From an uncultured Oscillospiraceae bacterium (GTDB taxonomy: Bacteria > Bacillota > Clostridia > Oscillospirales > Oscillospiraceae): 64,000 nucleotides of DNA. The notes beneath the pieces are model-generated. The model worked only from the letters and a program-made list of their open reading frames with translations. It was not told the origin of the DNA and did not search any database. Where the stretch lies: positions 22,965 to 86,964 of the forward strand of contig CATKZP010000013.1 of the NCBI GenBank assembly GCA_949841355.1, in the 5' to 3' direction. How positions within the stretch are numbered: position 1 is the first letter of the stretch; each line of letters starts with the position of its first letter. Below are positions 9,061-18,111 of this stretch, in pieces. A program made the position numbers and the translations under genes.

Positions 9061-10176
9061 ATGGTTGCCGGTCACTTACAAGAGAAGAAGGGCTACTGGT
9101 ACATAGTTTTGAATTTGTATAACGAGCAGGGGAAGCGAAAGACTAAATGGATTGCTACCCATCTGCCCATACAGGGCAACAAGCGTCGCGCGGAGGAACT
9201 GCTGCTCCAAACCCGGCAGCAGTACGCTGACAGCCGGGAAAGCAGCGGGCTGCTGTTTGCTGACTATATGCTTCAATGGCTGGAGAAGATGAAGCCGAAG
9301 GTATCACCCACCACCTACCATGGCTATAAGTATAATATTGAACGGGGAATCTGTCCTTACTTCCGTGAACGAGGCATTACGCTGGCCAAGCTGCGGCCCG
9401 CTGATTTGGAGCAGTACTATGCGCACCTCCAAACCCAGGGCCTTTCGGCCAATACCGTGATCCACTATCATGCCAACATCCATAAGGCGCTGCGGGATGC
9501 TGTGCGGCTGGATTTGGTGGATCGAAATGTCGCAGAACTTGTGGAACGGCCAACTAAGGCGGAGTATATTCCAAGTTACTATTCTGTGAAAGAGGCGAAC
9601 GAGCTGCTGGAAAAGCTCCGCGGGCATTGGCTATGGCTGCCGGTGTTGCTGTCTCTCTTTTATGGCCTGCGCCGGAGTGAGGTACTGGGGTTGCAGTGGA
9701 AAAGTGTGGACTTCGATAACGAAACCATTTTAATTCAGCATACCCGCATTCATCAGGAAATGGATGGGCGGGAGACAGCGGTAGGCCGGGATATCCTCAA
9801 GCGGAAGTCAAGCTGCCGCACACTCCCCATGACGGATCAAATCAAGGCTGTGCTGCTGGCGGAGCAAGAGCGCCAGGGCAGTCTTAAACCACTGTTGCCG
9901 GAGGATTACGTATGTGTCAACCCGAACAACCAACCCATTTCCCCAAACTACTACAGCCAGTGTTTTAAAAGGTTTCTGCGGGATCATGGGCTGCGGGAGG
10001 TGAGACTGCACGATTTACGTCATACCTGTGCCTTTCTGCTGATTCAGAATCGGACGCCGCTGATCGAGGTTCAGCAGTGGCTGGGGCACAGCACACTGGA
10101 AACGACGGCTGACCTGTACGCTCACCTGGAGTATGAAACGAAAATCAACAGCGCTGAGACGCTGAAAAAAATTTAG
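9061..10176 (+). CDS. tyrosine-type site-specific integrase
   Basis: A 371-residue phage/Tn916-type integrase. Residues 1-55 form an arm-type DNA-binding region (HLQEKKGYWYIVLNL), followed by a SAM-like core-binding domain (about 65-165) and the catalytic domain. Catalytic residues are visible: Arg in YGLRRSEVLGL, His-x-x-Arg in LHDLRHTCAF, His in WLGHSTLETT, and the nucleophile Tyr in DLYAHL. All are present, so the enzyme looks active. The start has GAAAGGAA upstream. No excisionase gene is adjacent. It may drive the element, or belong to an older element now carried as cargo. Confidence 0.9.
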   Translation: MVAGHLQEKKGYWYIVLNLYNEQGKRKTKWIATHLPIQGNKRRAEELLLQTRQQYADSRESSGLLFADYMLQWLEKMKPKVSPTTYHGYKYNIERGICPYFRERGITLAKLRPADLEQYYAHLQTQGLSANTVIHYHANIHKALRDAVRLDLVDRNVAELVERPTKAEYIPSYYSVKEANELLEKLRGHWLWLPVLLSLFYGLRRSEVLGLQWKSVDFDNETILIQHTRIHQEMDGRETAVGRDILKRKSSCRTLPMTDQIKAVLLAEQERQGSLKPLLPEDYVCVNPNNQPISPNYYSQCFKRFLRDHGLREVRLHDLRHTCAFLLIQNRTPLIEVQQWLGHSTLETTADLYAHLEYETKINSAETLKKI

Positions 10177-10236
10177 CCGCAGGATGCCTGCATCCCGGGC
10201 AATTCATTGCATCCCAACGCATTTAGTGTTCCTGAC

Positions 10237-10265
10237 TTGACAATCTTCATCCAATAAGCTATGGT
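10237..10265 (+). promoter_or_regulatory. promoter of the NTase-cca pair
   Basis: TTGACA and TATGGT with a 17-base spacer, 35 bases upstream of the nucleotidyltransferase start. The stretch 10177-10236 between integrase and promoter contains a small GGATGC/GCATCC inverted repeat. Confidence 0.65.
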
Positions 10266-10299
10266 TTAGAAATAAATCAAAAAATAGGAGGTGGCCGGA

Positions 10300-11301
10300 T
10301 TGAGCCTTCTCGATAGACCAGAATACAATTTTCTGCAAACCGACCCGCGCTTGGGAAAGAATATCATCTTCCTCACCTATGGCGGCAGCCACGCCTACGG
10401 CACCAACGTGGAGGGTTCCGACATTGATATCCGGGGCTGTAGCCTGAACAGTAAAGCCGATCTACTGGGCATGGGTAGCTTTGAGCAGGTGGTAGACGAT
10501 CACACGGACACCACCGTGTATGCCTTCAATAAGCTGCTGGGTCTGCTCATCAACTGCAACCCCAACACCATTGAGCTGCTAGGCTGCAGGCCGGAGCACT
10601 ATTTTGTGCTCACTCCCATTGGCCGGCAGCTTCTCGACCGGCGCAAGATGTTCCTCTCCCGGCGGGCGGTCAACTCCTTCGGCGGCTATGCGGGGCAGCA
10701 GCTCCGGCGGCTGGAGAACGCCTTGGCCCACGATGCCTACCCCATCCAGGCCAAGGAACGGCACATCATGGGCTCCTGTGAGAACGCCATACTCTCTTTC
10801 CCGGAGCGCTACCGCACCTTTAGCCCGGCGCAGATCAGGCTGTCTGTGGGTGAGGCGGTCGGTAAACCCCAGGTGCTGGCGGACATCAATATGGAGCGGG
10901 TCCCCCTGCGGGAGTTCACCGGCATGATGGGCGAGCTGGTGGAGATCACCCGGAATTACGACAAAATCCATCACCGCAACAAAAAGAAAGATGACGCCCA
11001 CCTGAACAAGCACGCCATGCACCTGGTGCGGCTATACCTGATGTGCCTGGACATCCTGGAAAAGGAGGAGATCGTGACCTACCGGGAGGCGGATCACGGC
11101 CTGCTCATGGACATTAGGAACGGACGGTATCAGAAGGAGGATCATACCTTCAGTGCCGAGTTTTATGATCTGCTGAACGACCTGGAAAAGCGACTGGACT
11201 ACGCCGCCAAGCATACCTCCCTCCCGGAAACGCCCGACCTGGCCGTGATTGAGGCGTTTCAGATGGAAGTCAATGAAAGGGTGGTGCGCGGTGAAATTTG
11301 A
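10300..11301 (+). CDS. YcgL-type nucleotidyltransferase
   Basis: A 333-residue protein with the nucleotidyltransferase-fold signature YGGSHAYGTNVEGSDIDIRG near residue 30 (Gly-Ser followed by Asp-x-Asp), typical of the predicted nucleotidyltransferases grouped with YcgL (COG3541). The reaction and target are unknown. I chose the TTG at 10300 because AGGAGG (10286-10291) sits at ideal distance; a GTG at 10291 overlaps that site. The gene overlaps the CCA-adding enzyme gene by 11 bases, so the two are translationally coupled. Related minimal nucleotidyltransferases act as toxins that modify tRNA 3' ends, which makes the coupling to a tRNA 3'-end enzyme notable, but that role here is speculation. 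Confidence 0.8.
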   Translation: MSLLDRPEYNFLQTDPRLGKNIIFLTYGGSHAYGTNVEGSDIDIRGCSLNSKADLLGMGSFEQVVDDHTDTTVYAFNKLLGLLINCNPNTIELLGCRPEHYFVLTPIGRQLLDRRKMFLSRRAVNSFGGYAGQQLRRLENALAHDAYPIQAKERHIMGSCENAILSFPERYRTFSPAQIRLSVGEAVGKPQVLADINMERVPLREFTGMMGELVEITRNYDKIHHRNKKKDDAHLNKHAMHLVRLYLMCLDILEKEEIVTYREADHGLLMDIRNGRYQKEDHTFSAEFYDLLNDLEKRLDYAAKHTSLPETPDLAVIEAFQMEVNERVVRGEI

Positions 11302-12628
11302 CATTCCTGCCGGGGCGCGGCATATCCTCCAGACGCTGGCCGCGGCGGGCCATGAAGCCTATCTGGTGGGCGGCTGTGTACGGGACCTGCTGCGGGGTGT
11401 GCCGCCCCACGACTGGGATATCTGCACCTCCGCTCTGCCGGAGGAGACGGAACGGTGCTTTGCGGACCGGCGGGTTATCGAGACCGGCCTGAAACACGGC
11501 ACCGTCACGGTGGTGGAGGAAGGCGAACCTTACGAGATCACCACCTACCGCACCGAGGGGCCCTATTCCGACAGCCGCCGCCCGGATTTTGTGTGTTTCG
11601 TGCCCAACCTGGAGGAGGATCTGGCCCGCCGGGATTTCACCATGAACGCCATCGCCATGGATCTGCAGGGAAATCTGCGCGACCCATATGGCAGCGCGGA
11701 CGATATCAAATCCAGACTGATCCGTTGCGTGGGCGAACCGGACCAACGATTCCAGGAGGACGGGCTACGGGTGATGCGGGCGCTGCGGTTCGCCGCCGTA
11801 TTTGGCTATGAGATTGAAGAACGTACCGCTCGAGCTGTCCACGAAAACCGGGCCATGCTGGACCGGGTAGCGGCGGAGCGGATCAACACGGAGCTGTGCA
11901 AGCTGCTGGTGGGACAAAACGCCGGGGAGGTTTTGTGGCAGTACCCGGACGTGTTCTGCCAGTTCTGGCCGGAGCTGGGGCCACTGGTGACGCTGGAGCA
12001 AAACAACCCCTGGCACTGCTGGGGAGGCTGGGAGCACACCATCCGCGCCCTGGAGGAGGCTCCCGCCGATGTGACCCTGCGGCTGGCCATGCTACTCCAC
12101 GACATCGGGAAACCCGCCTGCAAATCCACCGATGAGAAGGGGATCGACCACTTCTACGGACATCCGGCGGTGAGCGCCCAGCTGGCGGACAAGATGCTCC
12201 GGGCGCTAAAATTCGACAATAAGACCCGGGAGCGGGTGGTGCTGCTGGTGGAGCGCCACGATGTACAGCTGCTGCCCAGGAGCCAGGTCATCCGCCGCTG
12301 GCTCAACCGGCTGAGTCCGGAGGCGTTCTTTCAGCTTCTTGACATCAAGCGGGCGGATAATATGGGGCAGGCCCCGGAAAAGGTACGAGACCGCCTGGCG
12401 GAGCTGGACGTGATTAGGGCCAAGGCGGAGCGGATTCTGGCAGAGCGCCAGTGCCTCACGTTAAAGGATCTGGCGGTGAATGGGCGGGATGTGATTGCTG
12501 CGGGTGTCGCGCCGGGCCCAGAGGTGGGGCAGGTGCTGGAGGGACTATTGGGGCAAGTACTCAGCGGAAGTATCCCAAATGAGAGAGAAGCCCTGATGAA
12601 ATCAGTCGGCTGCCAGGTGCCTAATTAA
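11291..12628 (+). CDS. cca: CCA-adding tRNA nucleotidyltransferase with HD domain
   Basis: This enzyme adds or repairs the 3' CCA of tRNA. The 445-residue protein has the class II signature YLVGGCVRDLLRG with catalytic HDWDIC, then ARRDFTMNAIAMD (sugar/ATP recognition), the RNA-binding EDGLRVMRALRFA region, and a C-terminal HD phosphohydrolase domain (MLLHDIGKP, with a second histidine cluster at ERHD). The start is GTG at 11291, 11 bases before the end of the upstream nucleotidyltransferase gene. A housekeeping-type enzyme on a mobile element is unusual. It may be a duplicate serving the element, or the genome's own copy that was captured; the sequence does not say. Confidence 0.92.
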   Translation: MKFDIPAGARHILQTLAAAGHEAYLVGGCVRDLLRGVPPHDWDICTSALPEETERCFADRRVIETGLKHGTVTVVEEGEPYEITTYRTEGPYSDSRRPDFVCFVPNLEEDLARRDFTMNAIAMDLQGNLRDPYGSADDIKSRLIRCVGEPDQRFQEDGLRVMRALRFAAVFGYEIEERTARAVHENRAMLDRVAAERINTELCKLLVGQNAGEVLWQYPDVFCQFWPELGPLVTLEQNNPWHCWGGWEHTIRALEEAPADVTLRLAMLLHDIGKPACKSTDEKGIDHFYGHPAVSAQLADKMLRALKFDNKTRERVVLLVERHDVQLLPRSQVIRRWLNRLSPEAFFQLLDIKRADNMGQAPEKVRDRLAELDVIRAKAERILAERQCLTLKDLAVNGRDVIAAGVAPGPEVGQVLEGLLGQVLSGSIPNEREALMKSVGCQVPN

Positions 12629-12633
12629 CATAA

Positions 12634-12671
12634 CTGGGAGAAGCAGACGCTCGGGCGTCTGCTTCTCCCAG
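12634..12671. terminator. bidirectional terminator between cca and DRT1 gene
   Basis: CTGGGAGAAGCAGACGC pairs perfectly (17 bp) with GCGTCTGCTTCTCCCAG around TCGG. It separates the converging cca and RT-nitrilase genes. The T run is poor on both sides. Confidence 0.8.
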
Positions 12672-12696
12672 TTGTTCAGATCTTCTATATTATGTT

Positions 12697-15600
12697 TCAA
12701 TCTTTGGTCAAATACTCCCATAGGGTGCCGTTCTGCTTGTATGCCGGGATATCCTTGTCAAAACGGGGCGGGGTTGCCTTAAAATGGAAATCATCCCGCT
12801 GGAGTTCATACTCCTTTCGCTGGTAAGTCCGCAAGGGACCCAGCTTAATATGATCCGTCAGGATCGTGTGGTTGCGCCCACCCTTTGTTTTGATCAGGTC
12901 GCGCTCCTCCGATTTCGCCGGCACCATGACCCGGCTGTCTCCGTAGTCGGAGGAATTGACCTGTATGCAGTAGCAGTGCAGATCCCGGCACAGCGACTCT
13001 ACAATACTGCTGAAGTAGGGCACATCCCGATTCCACTCCACCGCTACCGTCAGATCTGCAAGAGACTGGAACAGTGAGCGATCTGTGATGGAGGCCAGTT
13101 CGTAGCAGCAATAGACAGAAAACCATAGATCCCGCCAATAGAACAGCTCATATTGTTTTCCCTGGAATGGATTCATCCGATAGCCCCGGATCATCCGGGC
13201 CTCATTGGGGGAGTAATGTACCTTGTGGTGACATACGACGTGGGCAAACTTGTAATCGTTTTCCCGATAGGGCAGGATGACTGCGGTCAAATTGTAAACC
13301 TTCCGGGGAGTGTCGTCATCAGGCGGGGCGGAGATAACGTGCTCGATTCCCGTAACGAGTGCCATTTGGTTGTTGGCGCACAGCCTGGAAATGTCGGGCA
13401 GCCACTCCCAGGGGAGGAAATTTTCCGGCAAGACCAGCAAATCAGCTTTAGCCACAAGGGCTTCCTTCAGTAGCTTGGAAACCTGTTGATACCGTTTGTA
13501 GGAGCGGTTGGGCTTCTCGGTCAGGGCCCGCTCAAAATCGGTCACATACAGCCGGGCATTGCCCACGGCGACTTTGATTTCGCCAGAGGCCGGGGAATTC
13601 ACCCGGACAGCACAGCGGCCCTGCGCACCCCCCTTTTTGATGGGCTTTGCCTCTGCGGACAAAGGGAAGCCGCTGCTGCCGTCGTCCAGTCTTCCGTAGT
13701 TCCACAGGTTGTAAAGTTTGTTGATTTTGTCGATTTGGAGTGAGGGGTCGTCAAGTGGCTCTCCAGCGGCGATGCTCTTGCAGAGGAGTGCATACGAAAT
13801 TTCATGGGGTGTCACCAGATAGGGGAAATAGTAGTAGAGTTCCTCCACCAGATCCCAGTCCACATGGGAGCGGAAGGCTTCCATATGGCACAGATTGACG
13901 GTTTCGTTTTCCTCGTCAAACACATCCTCGTCCAGCCACCCCACTGGAAGCGGCAAGACATATTTGTTCACCATGCGGCACTTGCAGTATGCCGCACGCT
14001 GTTCCTTCAGCTCGGTTTCTCGGAACAGAGGAAAATCAGCGGCTTTTATTTGGGCTTCCGCTGCCTGAATCGCCGCAAGGGCTTTGTTCATATCCTTCCC
14101 CCAGCATAGCGCAGAAGTGCGACAAACGGCGGCGCGAAGCGTCAGGTACAGGCCATGGCGGTGCGCCGGGTCTTGGCTTTGGAGCGGTTCATCGGACACC
14201 TCATATGCGGCAATGGCCCCCAAGATGTTTTTTACCAGCTTTTCATAGTAATCCAAGCGGTCGTTTATGACCAGAATCTCCAGAAGTCTCTCCCATAGAG
14301 TGTAGTTTTCAATCAGCGCACGCCGGTTCAGGATTGTCAGCAGATCCCGGTCGAATGCGTTCTCTTGCTTATCGCGGATCAGGTTTCCGACCTTACGGTA
14401 TTTCCCTAAAAATTTGGAAAGGGAAAATTTGTCCAGCGAAACGCTGGACACGCCCCGCAGCTTATGGGGTGTGTCGCTGTTGGACAGCTTGAATATTTCG
14501 CTGTAGTCGTTGTCACCCAAGGTGCGGTCTACATCTGGGAGATAGCGAAATTCACTGGCGTTGCGCCCGATTTCTGCACGGAAGCAGTCCAGCAGCGCCC
14601 GTGTGGAGCCCTCGCGGAAGTAGAAAATTTTGACCTTGTCGTTTTGAACCTGGATGTCTGAGCCAATGTCTTCACCGCCGTGCGGCCCAAGCAGAACCGG
14701 GTCAATGCGATAGACGTGGAAGGGGGCCGCCTGTGGGGTACCTTTCTGGGACTGAAGGGCTTCCTGCTGCTGCTTCTCCGCCCTCTCCTTCATTTCTTTC
14801 TGTTTTGGGGTCATTTCACCTTTTGGCACGTCTTGCAAGATACAAGTTTTAAGCGTCCTGCGCTGGCCATCCTGTTCAGATCCAGAACCAAAATAGTACT
14901 CAATGACATCGTTGGCCGTCAATTTGTCCTCGTTCGCTGAGGTGCCGCGGGCCCTTCCATGCAGGGGGCTGTTTTTCTCTACCTTGTCGACGATAATGAT
15001 ATCATCTACATACCTGCCGTAATAAACGGGGTTGATGAGTTTGCTGATGGCCTCGTCAAAGGGCGTCAGGATCCAGTTCGAGAGGATGTATGAGGGAAGA
15101 AAACCAATGGACAAGAATGTCCGCCGACCCAACGCAAGCTCCTTATCCTGATTGAGCTGGCGGACTTTGTCGGAATAGACTTGGAGGACCTGGTAGACAA
15201 ACGTGTGGACACGCTTTACCCAATCCGGATAATCCTCCACGGATTTCTGGAATTGCTGGTAAATATCAGAAAAATCCTCCTTGGAGATATGAACACTGTA
15301 GAAAAAGTTGCGGAAGTCAAGGGTAAGGATGAGCGCGTCCTGATTGCTGTTCAGCCGCTCCTTTGCATGGGTCAGTGCGGTGTCCCGCCAGCTCTCGTAC
15401 TGGGAGAAATAGGGTTCAAACAGGTAGGGGGAGTAGGTAACCATCCCGCTGTCAGGATTGTAGAGATTTTTGCGCAGCCGGTTGCCGTAGGAGTGCTCGT
15501 ACATCAGGGAGTGATCCGGGTCATCCCGGTCATCCAGACAGGAGCCGACAGTCAGTACCCAGAGCGCGCCGAGGATGTGCCCGGCGACCGGAAGGTCGAT

Positions 15601-15924
15601 AAAATATTTTGCCGCTTCCATCCGAACCGGCTCGCTGTCAGCGTTAAAAATGATCTGCCCATCTGTACAGCCACAAAGCCGTTTTGGAAAAACAAACGTA
15701 TCGATTTTTTCGAGAATATCCGCGGTGAAGTCTTCCCAGACATCGTCGCTCCCGTCCAGGGCATGGGCGATTTTGGATATATGCCCCTCCACGCCGCTGT
15801 TTTCAAAGGTCACCAGGTCATCCACCAGCGGAAGCTGTGTTTTGTCAAAGTACAGGTGGTTTTTCAGCTTTTTATAAGCTTTCTCAATCCATTCCCTGGT
15901 GAGGACGTTCATTTTCTTTTCCAT
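12697..15924 (-). CDS. reverse transcriptase-nitrilase fusion, DRT type 1 (UG1) antiviral protein
   Basis: A 1075-residue defence-associated reverse transcriptase. The N-terminal half is an RT: motif A LTLDFRNFFYS (Asp203), a motif B-like SIGFLPSYILSN (about 272-283) and motif C YYGRYVDDIII with the YVDD box at 305-308. A charged insertion (about 370-400) follows. From about 783 there is a carbon-nitrogen hydrolase (nitrilase) domain with a complete triad: Glu834 in VLPENFLPWEW, Lys901 in CHHKVHYSPNE and Cys940 in VYCCYELAS. RT plus C-terminal nitrilase is the defining layout of the UG1 / DRT type 1 class, which protects bacteria against phages. The ATG at 15924 has GGAGG ten bases upstream and lies inside the end of recQ (41-base overlap), so it is coupled to that gene. 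It is less GC-rich than its neighbours, consistent with transfer. No retron msr/msd or group II intron RNA is visible nearby. Confidence 0.9.
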   Translation of the reverse strand: MEKKMNVLTREWIEKAYKKLKNHLYFDKTQLPLVDDLVTFENSGVEGHISKIAHALDGSDDVWEDFTADILEKIDTFVFPKRLCGCTDGQIIFNADSEPVRMEAAKYFIDLPVAGHILGALWVLTVGSCLDDRDDPDHSLMYEHSYGNRLRKNLYNPDSGMVTYSPYLFEPYFSQYESWRDTALTHAKERLNSNQDALILTLDFRNFFYSVHISKEDFSDIYQQFQKSVEDYPDWVKRVHTFVYQVLQVYSDKVRQLNQDKELALGRRTFLSIGFLPSYILSNWILTPFDEAISKLINPVYYGRYVDDIIIVDKVEKNSPLHGRARGTSANEDKLTANDVIEYYFGSGSEQDGQRRTLKTCILQDVPKGEMTPKQKEMKERAEKQQQEALQSQKGTPQAAPFHVYRIDPVLLGPHGGEDIGSDIQVQNDKVKIFYFREGSTRALLDCFRAEIGRNASEFRYLPDVDRTLGDNDYSEIFKLSNSDTPHKLRGVSSVSLDKFSLSKFLGKYRKVGNLIRDKQENAFDRDLLTILNRRALIENYTLWERLLEILVINDRLDYYEKLVKNILGAIAAYEVSDEPLQSQDPAHRHGLYLTLRAAVCRTSALCWGKDMNKALAAIQAAEAQIKAADFPLFRETELKEQRAAYCKCRMVNKYVLPLPVGWLDEDVFDEENETVNLCHMEAFRSHVDWDLVEELYYYFPYLVTPHEISYALLCKSIAAGEPLDDPSLQIDKINKLYNLWNYGRLDDGSSGFPLSAEAKPIKKGGAQGRCAVRVNSPASGEIKVAVGNARLYVTDFERALTEKPNRSYKRYQQVSKLLKEALVAKADLLVLPENFLPWEWLPDISRLCANNQMALVTGIEHVISAPPDDDTPRKVYNLTAVILPYRENDYKFAHVVCHHKVHYSPNEARMIRGYRMNPFQGKQYELFYWRDLWFSVYCCYELASITDRSLFQSLADLTVAVEWNRDVPYFSSIVESLCRDLHCYCIQVNSSDYGDSRVMVPAKSEERDLIKTKGGRNHTILTDHIKLGPLRTYQRKEYELQRDDFHFKATPPRFDKDIPAYKQNGTLWEYLTKD

Positions 15925-17773
15925 GCGCCGTATGCCTCCAATCCCTGATCGTTTCTAAAAATGCCTTCCCGTACCGCTGGGCTTTAACAGCACCTACGCC
16001 GGCCACCTCCATAAATTCCTCCATGGTGCCGGGCTGCCGGACCGCCATATCTGCCAGCGATGCGTTGGAAAAAACCACATAGGCCGGGACTCCCGCCGCC
16101 GTGGCCAGCTTGGTACGCAGGGCGCGCAGGGCGGACAGGAGTTCCGCATCCGCTGGAGCAAAAGCTGTGGGTCCGGCCTTGCCTCCGGGGGTTTCCTCGG
16201 CATCCTCCTTCCGTCGGATATAGACCACCCGCTTCCCCCGAAACAGCACCTGCTTTGCCTTGGGGGTGGTGCGCAGTACTGGGTAGTCCGCGCCATCCAG
16301 CAGAAGGTAGCCCTGCTCCAACAGACAGTCAATATAAGCCCGAATCTGCATCCGGTCCACGACCGCCATGATGCCATAGGTGGGCAGCTTGTCCAGCCCC
16401 AGCTGGAGCACCCGCTGATCCCGGCTCCCCCGGAGCATCCGGACAATGGAAACAATCCCCAGGCCAGAGGGATACTGCCGCTCCACCCGGGTGACGGCGG
16501 AGAGAATTTTTTGTGCCTCCACTGTGATATCCCGCTGCTCCAGCTCTCCAGTGCAACTGCTGCATTTGCCGCAGTATTCTGGGGCGTCTTCACCGAAATA
16601 GCGCAGCAGGTACCCGCGTAGACAGCGGTTGGTTTTGCAGTAGGCAGTCATTTTGTCCAAACGCCGCAGGTCGCGCAGACGAATTTGCTCCCGCTCCTGT
16701 TCCGGCAGATTCTCGTTTTCGGAGCCGCTGTTGATGAGAAACTTCGCCGTTTGAACGTCGCCTTCTGAGAATAGCAGCGAACAGTGGGCATAGGCCCCGT
16801 CCCGTCCGGCACGACCCGCCTCCTGGTAGTAACTCTCCAGGTCCTTGGGCATATTGTAATGCACCACAAAGCCCACGTTGGATTTGTCAATGCCCATGCC
16901 AAAAGCGTTGGTGGCCACCATGATCCGAGCGCGGTCGTACACAAAATCCTCCTGGTTGTGCCTACGCTCCTCATCCGGCAGTCCCGCGTGGTATCGGGTG
17001 GCGGAGAAACCGTCCGCCATCAGCGCGGTGCACACGAACTCCACCGTTTTGCGGGTGGCGCAGTAGACGATGCCGCTCTGCCCCGGCCGCTGGCTGAGGA
17101 ATCGCTTCAGATATGCCTCCTTACTTTTGGGCCGGACCGTCTCAAAATAGAGGTTGGGCCTGTCGAAGCCGGTGGTGATACACAGCGGATCCTTCAGCAA
17201 CAGGAGCCGCCGGATATCTTCCTTGACCTGATCGGTGGCAGTGGCGGTGAAAGCCCCCACGGTTGGGTGGCAGGGGAGCTGCTGCAAAAAATCCGCGATT
17301 TTCAAATAGCTGGGCCGGAAGTCCTGCCCCCACTGGGAGACGCAGTGGGCCTCGTCCACTGCCAGCAGAGAGACCTCCGCCTCTTGGGCAAAGCGGAGAA
17401 AGCCCGGCGTGGACAGTCGCTCCGGCGCAACATAAATCAGCCTGTATGCTCCCTGTCTGGCCCTACGGAACACCTCATGATACTGTTCTTGGGACAGGGT
17501 GGAGTTGATAAAAGCCGCAGGGACCCCCGCCTGAGTCAGTGCGGTTACCTGGTCTTTCATCAGAGAGATGAGGGGGGACACCACCAGTGTCACCCCCGGC
17601 AGCAGCAGCGCAGGGATCTGATAGCACACCGATTTGCCGGCCCCGGTGGGCATGACCCCCAGCACATCCCGGCCACCAAGTAAAGCATCCACCAACTTCT
17701 CCTGTCCCGGACGAAATTCACTGTGACCAAAATATTGTTTTAATACCGTATATTTATCCACAGGTAACACCAC
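15884..17773 (-). CDS. recQ: RecQ-family DNA helicase, coupled to the DRT1 gene
   Basis: A complete 629-residue RecQ, a 3'-to-5' DNA helicase. Walker A is VMPTGAGKS, the Walker B box is VDEAHCVSQWGQDFRPSY, helicase motif VI lies in YYQEAGRAGRDG, and the RecQ zinc site uses Cys residues around CRGYLLRYF and YCGKCSSC. A winged-helix region follows, then a C-terminal HRDC domain (ELLSALRALR to RYGKAFLETI). The start is a GTG at 17773 with a weak ribosome binding site; an alternative GTG lies at 17764. It is the first gene of a two-gene operon: its 3' end overlaps the RT-nitrilase gene by 41 bases. It could be a general repair helicase caught in the element, or a dedicated partner that opens or processes DNA for the RT. 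Confidence 0.92.
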   Translation of the reverse strand: MVLPVDKYTVLKQYFGHSEFRPGQEKLVDALLGGRDVLGVMPTGAGKSVCYQIPALLLPGVTLVVSPLISLMKDQVTALTQAGVPAAFINSTLSQEQYHEVFRRARQGAYRLIYVAPERLSTPGFLRFAQEAEVSLLAVDEAHCVSQWGQDFRPSYLKIADFLQQLPCHPTVGAFTATATDQVKEDIRRLLLLKDPLCITTGFDRPNLYFETVRPKSKEAYLKRFLSQRPGQSGIVYCATRKTVEFVCTALMADGFSATRYHAGLPDEERRHNQEDFVYDRARIMVATNAFGMGIDKSNVGFVVHYNMPKDLESYYQEAGRAGRDGAYAHCSLLFSEGDVQTAKFLINSGSENENLPEQEREQIRLRDLRRLDKMTAYCKTNRCLRGYLLRYFGEDAPEYCGKCSSCTGELEQRDITVEAQKILSAVTRVERQYPSGLGIVSIVRMLRGSRDQRVLQLGLDKLPTYGIMAVVDRMQIRAYIDCLLEQGYLLLDGADYPVLRTTPKAKQVLFRGKRVVYIRRKEDAEETPGGKAGPTAFAPADAELLSALRALRTKLATAAGVPAYVVFSNASLADMAVRQPGTMEEFMEVAGVGAVKAQRYGKAFLETIRDWRHTAHGKENERPHQGMD

Positions 17774-17806
17774 CCAAATCAGGCGACTTTTGCTGGAATT
17801 AAAGCT

Positions 17807-17835
17807 ATTGTAGCATATTGTATAGGCAGAAACAA
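17807..17835 (-). promoter_or_regulatory. promoter of the recQ-DRT1 operon
   Basis: Read on the minus strand: TTGTTT, 17 bases, TACAAT. The predicted leader is about 28 bases. It shows the operon is an independent unit within the element. Confidence 0.65.
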
Positions 17836-17889
17836 GACTGCGGTTATGTCCGGCATAGTATGCTCATAAAATTCTGTGGAGGCGATTTT

Positions 17890-18003
17890 ATGAAAGTCCA
17901 ACCTTTAATTATCACTGAACATCATCCATCCCACGCCGCTCCGCTCAATCAAGCCATCCGTCAAACCATCACCGCCTGGCTCACAAAAGAACTCCACAAA
18001 TGA
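17890..18003 (+). CDS. 37-residue peptide upstream of the serine recombinase
   Basis: A short reading frame starting MKVQPLIITEHH and ending WLTKELHK, with TGGAGG seven bases before the ATG and a perfect terminator starting at the base after its stop codon. I do not recognise it. Its place just upstream of a large serine recombinase recalls small TnpW-type proteins of Tn4451-like elements, but I see no clear sequence match. It could also be a leader peptide. Confidence 0.5.
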   Translation: MKVQPLIITEHHPSHAAPLNQAIRQTITAWLTKELHK

Positions 18004-18034
18004 TGCCTGCGCCGTTTTACCGGCGCAGGCATTT
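18004..18034 (+). terminator. terminator after the small peptide gene
   Basis: TGCCTGCGCCG pairs perfectly with CGGCGCAGGCA around six bases, then TTT. Confidence 0.8.
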
Positions 18035-18045
18035 CAAATAAATCC

Positions 18046-18074
18046 TTGCAGCCCGACTGCTCTTGCTGTATCAT
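18046..18074 (+). promoter_or_regulatory. promoter of the serine recombinase
   Basis: TTGCAG, 17 bases, TATCAT. The -10 region lies between TGCTC (18058-18062) and GAGCA (18081-18085), which form an inverted repeat that could bind a regulator. The ribosome binding site GAGGAGG is at 18097-18103. Confidence 0.55.
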
Positions 18075-18111
18075 GATATTGAGCAGTTACGCCTTTGAGG
18101 AGGTGTAACAA

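Noticed and set aside
8934..9122. Small protein gene overlapping the integrase start
   Set aside because: It spans the terminator hairpin at 8995-9027 and has no ribosome binding site or recognisable sequence.
12697..15924. Retron or group II intron reverse transcriptase
   Set aside because: The protein has no maturase/endonuclease region, and no msr/msd or intron RNA is visible around it; the nitrilase fusion fits DRT type 1 instead.
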